Position numbers and translations under genes: made by a program. This document shows positions 44,001 to 48,728 of a stretch of 48,728 bases of DNA, piece by piece; position 1 is the stretch's first letter; every line of letters begins with the position of its first letter. Source of the stretch: Bacillota bacterium (lineage in GTDB: Bacteria; Bacillota; Clostridia; Acetivibrionales; DSM-1351). The notes beneath the pieces are model-generated. The model worked only from the letters and a program-made list of their open reading frames with translations, made no database searches and had not been told where the DNA came from. Location of the stretch: positions 1-48,728 of the forward strand of contig JAEYNY010000044.1 of NCBI GenBank assembly GCA_023412275.1, written 5' to 3'.

Positions 44001-44617
44001 TGTGCAGTATTGGCTTTATTGAATATTCCCTGAGCTGCAGCTATAGCTGCTTCATACAAAGTCATTTTTTCTTGTGTAACCCATTTTTTTGCTGTTTCTA
44101 CGTCAGAACCATCCACACTTACCATAACAGAAACTTTATTTGTGTTTGCAGCCGTTATTGCTGACTGCAGGGTATTCTTGTCTGTAGTGGCAACTGTAGT
44201 GACAGTTAATTGTGCATCTGTTTTGTAACAAATACCACCTAAACTAGCATCAATAAAAGACAATTCAAACCCGTATGTACGTGGTGTAAAATTTTCAGGA
44301 ACAGTAAAAGGAATGCTGAAACTGCCATCTATTGCAGAAGTATGCCCAACTATTTCAGTCCAGCATTCATCAGGATACGTTGGGTCACCATTTATATCAA
44401 AAGTTTGGAAAGAAACATAAACATCTCTATCTTTTTGATTAGGATTTTTCCCTGTAAAGGTAACACTTCCTCCTAATGCCACCTCTGACTTGTCTATATG
44501 AAAAACAAGTTGATTAAAATCAGATGGATTGTCGTATGCAAACACAGGATTTATTCCTGCAAAGGAACTCATTAATATACATATTAAAAGTAATAACAAA
44601 CAAAATTTTTTAAACAT
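41093..44617 (-). CDS. SLH-anchored surface protein with cyclase-like repeats and DUF4430
   Basis: About 1174 residues, secreted. Order: signal peptide (1-28), Ig-like domain (about 35-140), helical FIVAR-like linker (about 145-235), alpha/alpha-barrel terpenoid-cyclase-like repeats (about 245-535; ANRQSEDGGFGAGAWSTENN and QNENGTFNWQKNNAG), an HYR-like beta domain (about 545-640), a beta-rich segment, DUF4430 (about 855-960; SGWMYNVNGWYPNYG), and three S-layer homology domains (about 985-1165; KFNPKDNITRAEFTKI, KFNPNEKITREQMAAI, KFNPKSFATREMAAV). SLH domains attach it to the pyruvylated cell wall. An alpha/alpha barrel plus DUF4430 is also the plan of transcobalamin/intrinsic factor. Start ATG 44617 sits behind GGAGG; the upstream in-frame ATG (44629) overlaps that site. 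Confidence 0.85.
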   Translation of the reverse strand: MFKKFCLLLLLICILMSSFAGINPVFAYDNPSDFNQLVFHIDKSEVALGGSVTFTGKNPNQKDRDVYVSFQTFDINGDPTYPDECWTEIVGHTSAIDGSFSIPFTVPENFTPRTYGFELSFIDASLGGICYKTDAQLTVTTVATTDKNTLQSAITAANTNKVSVMVSVDGSDVETAKKWVTQEKMTLYEAAIAAAQGIFNKANTAQKEINQAVTDLNTATETFDNAKKAGTKVIVIKDEPKTITFPVTRQTIEDALNKATDKLIEKFDDSSFNYQKHWMAIAINGFGKKVPGSYLKDINCGDMPAANSGQYGKYILGILAAGGDPTNINGRNLLAELCQLSDMKNVNTEGGIYTTPFGLLALDAVNYKIPADAGFTRDTIINKLITLASPTGGEDGVGFVLTALGKYYNEKPSVKAAVDNVVKAWANRQSEDGGFGAGAWSTENNINTAAQVLMGLCFNGKDPQSEQFTKAKGNLISFILGLQNENGTFNWQKNNAGSISMATEQAVYALEQYLRQLDGKKSIYDFTEKVPEGHDITAPVISTDLSDKTVNTSALSFMASANDAVEGTVGPVVQLGSKVIEGSNGIYRVELNEGLNRIIVSAADSFGNKSEKSFTIVYTAKIQVIPTGDKPKVEIPSDNSDYKIPVTTGDSNKEITVEIPYNNTAKAFAELPLNSGLPEITVVKGNVIVLFPKGLKVTGANASQIELITSKDTADTAIKNKVNDIIPAGKKLDSIVQALSMGGSEGIEFDGYVILTFKGMQGKEAAYIQSGILHPIQKYVSDSAGLASGKSEYAYNSGSDLIVKTNHFTDYVVYSSSDAQAPDNGGTTPSTKKYVTLSVDKLTINDGYVISPIQVELQSGDTAWSLLKRELDKGGISCKYIWTEAYGSVYVQSIDGDGEFDHGSGSGWMYNVNGWYPNYGATKYILKDGDKLQWRYTTNLGVDLGEDLNNWENPVGTPTTGGQTPVISLNDKTSTIDIPKEETNSIDFKKIYKDEGSISTWAYKAIRTATQKGFVGGNNGKFNPKDNITRAEFTKIMVSVLGLDIKTSKVINFTDVKESNWFYPYVNAAYKAGIVSGSGNKFNPNEKITREQMAAIIIRALGVKPIKQNTVIKDMDAVSASFKTDVETIFSLGLMVGDNGKFNPKSFATREMAAVVAMKAYEYRNGEYTENTQV

Positions 44618-44694
44618 TCCAACCTCCATAATTTATTTCTATAATCTAAAACTTTATAATGCTCCCCATTAGCCAGTTGTCTGCGTATTAATTT

Positions 44695-45513
44695 TTATGG
44701 TACATTATTAACGGTTACACTTTTACTCCAGGAGTGGACATGTTGCAGCCCGGTGTTTAAATCTCCAGTAGAAAAGAATTTGTTATCCACGTATAAATAG
44801 CACGCGGTATCCTCAGTAACCTGAGGTGTCTGAATTAGGACATTTCCGTTTGTACCGGTAGTACCGCTTGCCAGCACAGCACCATCTGAGGCCCTTACAA
44901 GTTTTACGATTGCTCCTGAAAGGTTGTTAAATCCTGTAAGTACCCAATTAATTATATCTGTAAATTTCTGAGCTTTTACATTTACGGTGAAGGAGCTTCC
45001 CTCATTGTATGAAGATTGTATACTTGTGTAATTGCTCATACAGGTGTAAAATGATTCAGCCGGAATTGCATAATACCATGTCATTTTGTCACCATTCTGC
45101 ATTGTATAATCCCCACAGCTATAAGAAGGAAGTTCATCAGTTGTCGGAGAAGATTCTCGCCATACCCTAAACATCCAGCCCGAATAATAGGATGAATTTG
45201 GAGTAAAATATGCTTCAGCTTGGCCTCCGATACTGGATACATATGTACTCGCACCGTTTCCTGATGCAACTAGGCTAATGGATTTATCACTGCAAGCCTT
45301 ATTTAGTGCATCATATGCTGTAAATCCGGTCGAATCGTTAAGTGTTACCTGGTATTCATTTAAAATGGAGCCACCGTTTCCACCTACATTATAGCCTTGA
45401 ATTCTAACTGTCACAGTTATTGGATCTGCTGCAAATACTATTCCACTAAACATTGTGGTAATAATAACTGCCAGCATTAATAGACATAATATTTTCTTAA
45501 TATTTTTAATCAC
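44695..45513 (-). CDS. Secreted DUF4430 (transcobalamin C-terminal-like) protein
   Basis: About 272 residues with a signal peptide (KNIKKILCLLMLAVIITTMF ... VFA). Next is a DUF4430 domain, VTVRIQGYNVGGNGGSILNE to the GDKMTWYYA strand, with SGWMFRVW matching the family's GWxYxVN signature. A second beta domain of about 90 residues with an Ig-like look (SGAIVKLVRASDGAVLASG) closes it. It has no SLH or sortase signal, so it is either released or held by a partner such as the SLH protein downstream, 78 bp away. The frame is open from 45537, but GTG 45513 (VIKNIKKIL) has GGGAGG 6-7 nt upstream, and this site overlaps the upstream ATG codons. Confidence 0.8.
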   Translation of the reverse strand: MIKNIKKILCLLMLAVIITTMFSGIVFAADPITVTVRIQGYNVGGNGGSILNEYQVTLNDSTGFTAYDALNKACSDKSISLVASGNGASTYVSSIGGQAEAYFTPNSSYYSGWMFRVWRESSPTTDELPSYSCGDYTMQNGDKMTWYYAIPAESFYTCMSNYTSIQSSYNEGSSFTVNVKAQKFTDIINWVLTGFNNLSGAIVKLVRASDGAVLASGTTGTNGNVLIQTPQVTEDTACYLYVDNKFFSTGDLNTGLQHVHSWSKSVTVNNVP

Positions 45514-45589
45514 TTTTCTACCTCCCATTATTTTCATAACCGGCTAATGGTTCATCGCAGTCAACATTAGCAGCAATCAAAACAACCAC

Positions 45590-45611
45590 TGAGTAAATGA
45601 ATATTCACTCA
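45590..45611. promoter_or_regulatory. TetR-type operator-like palindrome
   Basis: TGAATATTCA is a perfect 10-bp core flanked by TGAGT and ACTCA arms, upstream of the DUF4430 gene. The shape matches TetR-family operators; no TetR gene is in the window. Confidence 0.4.
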
Positions 45612-45667
45612 CCTTAAAACGCCTCCCATACACTTCCGTTTTTGCTATCTGTTTAGTTGTTATAAAG

Positions 45668-45988
45668 TTACTCGGTTTTTATTTCTTCAACCAACTTTTT
45701 ACGAACCGGCTTGATTCCCGCTTTTTCCAGAATTCTCGGCCAATTTCCAAGCCGGGACTTAATATACCCGAAAGCTGGAACCTCCGACTTTTTTGGAATC
45801 CGACCAAGCTCATTTGCAATGTCGCGAAGGTATTGGAAAAGCTGCTCATCACTTTCCTTTTTATATCTCTTAATATATTCACTGCATAAGTCCTTTTGCT
45901 TTATAGTCGGTTCTATATTACAGCTCTCTGATATTGAAGGCTTATAATCTTGGATTTCCTGATGGCAGGTTTTAGCTTTCAAATACAT
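45668..45988 (-). CDS. Homing-endonuclease-associated repeat protein
   Basis: A 106-residue basic protein. Its C-terminal half carries one helical repeat ELGRIPKKSEVPAFGYIKSR followed by LGNWPRILEKAGIKP, the HNH_repeat (PF18780-like) DNA-binding unit that accompanies HNH homing endonucleases. There is no nuclease domain here, so it is a stand-alone repeat, perhaps a DNA-binding regulator or the remainder of an endonuclease. The N-terminal 40 residues have several Cys (KTCHQEIQDY, ESCNIEP, KDLCSEY). It starts at ATG behind GGGGGAG and lies between the YezD-like gene, after a terminator, and the DUF4430 gene. Confidence 0.7.
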   Translation of the reverse strand: MYLKAKTCHQEIQDYKPSISESCNIEPTIKQKDLCSEYIKRYKKESDEQLFQYLRDIANELGRIPKKSEVPAFGYIKSRLGNWPRILEKAGIKPVRKKLVEEIKTE

Positions 45989-46028
45989 TCACTCCCCCTC
46001 TTGTACAAAATTACCTTTCAAGCAGCAT

Positions 46029-46057
46029 AAAAAAACACTACCCCTTTCAGAGGTAAT
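46029..46057 (-). terminator. Terminator downstream of the riboswitch-controlled small gene
   Basis: On the minus strand ATTACCTC-TGAAA-GGGGTAGT (two G-U pairs) is followed by GTTTTTTT. It separates the YezD-like gene from the genes below. Confidence 0.7.
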
Positions 46058-46185
46058 GCTTCCGTTTTTCGATCAGCACCGTGCAGTTTAAATTACTGCA
46101 TTCGCATATCCCATTTTTTATTTTTAATAATTAATGGTATCAAGCGCAAATAACATATGTATTTTGAGACATTAATCCGTATGCT

Positions 46186-46356
46186 TCAAAGCTTAATTGA
46201 CTTTGTGAGTTCTTCAATTCGTACAGGTTGATTACCTTGTACAATAATTTTAACCTCTCCGTAGTCAATCCCACGAAGAATTCTTACAAGCTTCTTTTCC
46301 TTTTCAGTCAGCTTATCATCCAAATTATCCTTTTTCAGGCTTATGGAATCAACCAA
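46186..46356 (-). CDS. YezD-like (DUF2292) small protein under a B12 riboswitch
   Basis: A 56-residue protein missed by length cut-offs. It starts with TTG 46356 behind AGGGGGTG (7 nt). The sequence LTEKEKKLVRILRGIDYGEV, then KIIVQGNQPVRIEELTKSIK, matches the DUF2292/YezD pattern (helix, then GxGExxIxVQDGxPVxIE). The family is of unknown function and is found in sulfur- and cofactor-related operons. It is the first and apparently only gene between the cobalamin riboswitch and a terminator, so B12 should repress it, most likely by hiding its ribosome binding site. Confidence 0.75.
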   Translation of the reverse strand: MVDSISLKKDNLDDKLTEKEKKLVRILRGIDYGEVKIIVQGNQPVRIEELTKSIKL

Positions 46357-46401
46357 TTAAGTACACCCCCTATCGTTCGTAGAGTCATATGGTACAAAAT
46401 A

Positions 46402-46572
46402 ACAGGCAGGTCTTCTGGCTCAAGCATCATTATTCCTTTCACCTTCCCGGTTTCCCAGTGGTACTTTGAAAGAAACTCATCTTTTACAGCGGCGGGACCG
46501 CGTGGGATTTAAAACCCAACTTCCCTTTTCACCGGTTCATGTCTAATCTTCCGACATAACCGACACCTGTTT
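46402..46572 (-). promoter_or_regulatory. Cobalamin riboswitch (AdoCbl/B12 box)
   Basis: On the minus strand the class landmarks appear in order: an ACAGG P1 arm, AACCGGTGAAAAGGGAAG, GCGGTCCCGCCGCTGTAA, CCACTGGGAAACCGGGAAGG, then GATGCTTGAGCCAGAAGACC with the P1 partner CCTGT. This is the full B12-box architecture. About 45 nt separate it from the YezD-like start. The divergent side is not used: cobO and metH lie upstream of it on the same strand and are not under its control. Confidence 0.93.
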
Positions 46573-46669
46573 TTTCATATTTAGTTTTCATATTAACTAT
46601 ATATTATTATATATAGTTTGTCATGTAAAATTTTATATTTTTTTAAATTTTTACCATTCAATTGTTTTA

Positions 46670-47197
46670 TTAAAATTCAATCCCTTCTCGTGCTGGAATT
46701 CCAACAGAATAAGGATGCTTTACTGCTTTGATTTCAGAAACATAATCAGCTAGTTTAATAAGTTCAACAGGGGCATATCTGCCAGTCATAACAATCTCAA
46801 GCTCGGCTGGTTTATTTTCTAAAAAGCTCAACACATCTTCAATATCAAGAAATCCGGAGGTTATCGCCAAATTTAATTCATCAAGTATTATCATATCTCT
46901 ATTTCCACTCTTTGCTTGATCCAAGGCATATTGCAAAGTATTCTTAGCATTCCTTTTCATTTCTTCCAATTCATCTTGATTCATTTCCCAGGTGAATTTT
47001 TTCAACTCAGTCTGTCTGAATAGCTCAAAATTCGGTATAAGGTTTTGTATTATAAACATTTCTCCAGTTTGCGAGCCCTTGAGAAACTGCAGCATGAGTA
47101 CTTTTTTCCCCCTGCCGCAGGCTCTGATTCCAAGTCCAACAGCAGCAGTTGTCTTTCCTTTACCATCACCAGTATATATATGTACCAATCCGTTCAT
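46670..47197 (-). CDS. cobO: Cob(I)alamin adenosyltransferase, CobO/BtuR type
   Basis: A 175-residue enzyme that adenosylates cob(I)alamin or cobyric acid precursors with ATP. The N-terminal P-loop GDGKGKTTAAVGLGIRACG is diagnostic, followed by LQFLKG, the Walker B-like MIILDELNLAI, and the C-terminal TGRYAPVELIKLADYVSE with the closing KHPYSVGIPAREGIEF. The frame begins at 47233, but ATG 47197 (MNGLVHIYTGDGKGKTT) is the family's natural N-terminus, with GGAAAGG 8 nt upstream. It follows the MetH-type gene on the same strand with only a few bases to spare, so adenosyl- and methyl-corrinoid metabolism are co-expressed. A cobalamin riboswitch lies downstream but serves the next gene. Confidence 0.92.
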   Translation of the reverse strand: MNGLVHIYTGDGKGKTTAAVGLGIRACGRGKKVLMLQFLKGSQTGEMFIIQNLIPNFELFRQTELKKFTWEMNQDELEEMKRNAKNTLQYALDQAKSGNRDMIILDELNLAITSGFLDIEDVLSFLENKPAELEIVMTGRYAPVELIKLADYVSEIKAVKHPYSVGIPAREGIEF

Positions 47198-47239
47198 GTT
47201 CTCTACCTTTCCATCTATGCTCAATATATCCATTAACCA

Positions 47240-48728
47240 TTAATTGTGCTGTGTGACTTTTTGATTTGAGAGTCTTTTTGCAAGTTCTACTGCCTCATAG
47301 GCATCTCGGGAATATCCATCTGCTCCAATTGCTTTTGCATAATCGTCATCAACTACTGCCCCTCCGATCATAAACTTGCATCTTAAGTTTTGTTCTTTGG
47401 CTAGTCTAATAACCTCCTTCATTTCAACCATTGTGGTAGTCATCAGGGCAGAAAGGCCAACTATGTGAGCCTTTAATTTCTTCGCTTCGTCTATAATTAT
47501 CTCTGCACTTACATCCTTTCCAAGGTCATATACTTTAAAGCCATAATTCCGAAGCATTAGTCCAACTATATTTTTCCCTATATCATGAATATCCCCTTTA
47601 ACTGTAGCTATGACAACAATAATATCTTCTTTCTCTTCTTTTTCATTTTTTTGTTTTAGTAGCGGCTCTAAATAGGTAAAACCAGCCTTCATTGTCTCTG
47701 CACTTTGAATAAGCTGAGGAAGAAAATATTTCTTTTCATCAAAAAGCTTTCCTACCTGGCTAATTGCAGGAATTAAATAAATATCTACAATATCTTGAGG
47801 AGCTGTCTCTTCCGCCATTGCCTTTTCTATAAGCCTACCTATACCTTCATTGTCCCCGTTTAAAACTGCATCAAAAATTCTTTCGCAGGTTTTTTTCTCC
47901 TCTGTTTTTTTTTCATTTCCATCCTGAACAGGCTTATCCAGGTTGTTAAAATAAGCAATATAATTTCTGCTGTTTATGTCGTTTTTCATTATTACATCAC
48001 AGGCCATTTTAATGCACATGAGCATCTCGCTTGAAGGATTGGCAATAGCCATGGTAAGACCCTTAGCAATAGCCATGGATAAAAAAGCTGCATTTACCCA
48101 ACTTCTTCCCGGTAAACCGAAAGAGACATTTGATAGTCCTACAATAGTTCCACAACCGAATTCACGGCTACACCACTCTATAAGATTCAAGGTTTCAAGT
48201 GCCGCCTCCTGATTCGAAGACACAGTCATAACAAGGCCGTCTACCACAATATCACTTTTTTGATATCCATAGCTAGCAGCTTGACTAAACACCTCTTGAA
48301 CTATAACCTGTCTCTCTATGGCCTTTTCAGGGACTCCCTCATCATTTAGCGGAAGAAGTATGAACATAGCACCATATTTTGCAACTACTGGCAGTAATCT
48401 ATCAAGCTTGATTTTTTCTTGAGAGATTGAATTTATAAGTGCACGTCCGGGGTAGATTCGTAAAGCCGCCTCAAGCACCTCAGGAGATGAGGAATCCAGG
48501 CACAACGGAGCATCACAAATACTACCTAGCAAGCTAACGGTATTTACCATTACTTCCTTCTCATCTATACCAGGCATACCTACATTCACATCCAGGATAT
48601 GAGCACCCTTTTCTTGCTGTTCATGTGCAAATCTTCTTATTTCATTAGTTGAGCCTTCTTTCAATTCTGTCTGCAGTTTTTTCTTTCCGGTCGGATTAAT
48701 CCGTTCTCCAACAATTGCAACAGGCTTA
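47240..48728 (-). CDS. metH: Corrinoid methyltransferase (MetH-type), pterin and B12 domains, partial
   Basis: The 3' part of a cobalamin-dependent methyltransferase; the frame stays open to the window edge (VGERINPTGKKKLQTE is read at the end). The methyltetrahydrofolate-binding (pterin) domain shows GAHILDVNVGMPGIDE and ends near residue 215 of this part; a four-helix cap follows (about 265-340), then the Rossmann B12 domain with GDIHDIGKNIVG, whose His is the lower cobalt ligand, and the SALMTTTM segment. The protein stops right after the B12 domain, so the reactivation domain of E. coli MetH is absent, as in other clostridia. The homocysteine domain would lie beyond the window. Methylamine-type corrinoid proteins lack the pterin domain, so MetH or AcsE-like fusion is favoured. 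Confidence 0.88.
   Translation of the reverse strand, partial: KPVAIVGERINPTGKKKLQTELKEGSTNEIRRFAHEQQEKGAHILDVNVGMPGIDEKEVMVNTVSLLGSICDAPLCLDSSSPEVLEAALRIYPGRALINSISQEKIKLDRLLPVVAKYGAMFILLPLNDEGVPEKAIERQVIVQEVFSQAASYGYQKSDIVVDGLVMTVSSNQEAALETLNLIEWCSREFGCGTIVGLSNVSFGLPGRSWVNAAFLSMAIAKGLTMAIANPSSEMLMCIKMACDVIMKNDINSRNYIAYFNNLDKPVQDGNEKKTEEKKTCERIFDAVLNGDNEGIGRLIEKAMAEETAPQDIVDIYLIPAISQVGKLFDEKKYFLPQLIQSAETMKAGFTYLEPLLKQKNEKEEKEDIIVVIATVKGDIHDIGKNIVGLMLRNYGFKVYDLGKDVSAEIIIDEAKKLKAHIVGLSALMTTTMVEMKEVIRLAKEQNLRCKFMIGGAVVDDDYAKAIGADGYSRDAYEAVELAKRLSNQKVTQHN

Noticed and set aside
46228..46512. 94-codon plus-strand frame
   Set aside because: It is antisense to the cobalamin riboswitch and the YezD-like gene.
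1..48728. CRISPR arrays, tRNA and rRNA genes
   Set aside because: No regularly spaced identical repeats, no tRNA cloverleaf with GGTTCGA-type arm and no rRNA blocks were found by eye.

Overview
The window looks like a low-GC, cellulosome-producing Firmicute of the Ruminiclostridium (Clostridium cellulolyticum/papyrosolvens) type. This rests on AT-rich spacers, strong purine-rich ribosome binding sites, a secreted alpha-galactosidase with a type I dockerin whose repeats carry Ala-Leu at the recognition positions, S-layer (SLH) anchored surface proteins, and clostridial families such as C_GCAxxG_C_C and Acr3/ArsA/ArsD. No rRNA, tRNA or CRISPR array was seen.

Layout. (1) 1-4.2 kb: a small natural-product locus. 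It has a frameshifted export ABC transporter, a 40-aa Cys/Gly-rich peptide that looks like a RiPP precursor, a stand-alone NRPS adenylation-carrier protein, and a BtrH-like putative acyltransferase. (2) 4.6-14.1 kb: ordinary chromosomal genes: inositol-monophosphatase-family enzyme, LTA-synthase-like sulfatase-fold protein, PssA, GH27 alpha-galactosidase with dockerin, AraC/GyrI-like regulator with an ABC-2 exporter, a small membrane protein and MnmD. (3) 14.1-16.1 kb: a gene-poor, repeat-rich boundary with long perfect inverted repeats, four TGACATAAAA repeats resembling a transposon end, and a serine-recombinase-like protein lacking catalytic residues. (4) 16.1-39.1 kb: an accessory region. 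It holds a DinG-like Fe-S helicase; an arsenic operon (arsR-arsD-arsA-CoA disulfide reductase/rhodanese-acr3); a decaying arsR/CcdA-like/thioredoxin module; fragments of TnpC-like and zinc-binding DGC genes; a possible HEPN protein; a GHKL ATPase with a PD-ExK-like C-terminus, divergent from an XRE regulator; and a tightly overlapping four-gene operon of two tyrosine recombinases, a 1387-aa protein and a coiled-coil protein. A separate XerC/D-like recombinase faces away from that operon across a repeat-rich spacer. (5) 40-48.7 kb: surface proteins with DUF4430 (transcobalamin-C-like) and terpenoid-cyclase-like repeats, a cobalamin riboswitch in front of a tiny YezD-like gene, a cobalamin adenosyltransferase, and a partial corrinoid MetH-type methyltransferase.

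The best candidates for something undescribed are three. First, the four-gene tyrosine-recombinase operon (31.06-38.91 kb), organised like multi-recombinase mobile elements (Tn554 TnpABC, RIT, Gamma-Mobile-Trio) but with its own composition and palindromic sites next to it. Second, the GHKL-nuclease/XRE pair beside it, which looks like defence cargo. Third, the peptide/A-PCP/BtrH-like locus, which could be a ribosomal peptide modified by a carrier-protein-bound amino acid. The B12-linked surface proteins are a fourth, more speculative system. Functions are inferred from motifs read by eye; no searches were run.
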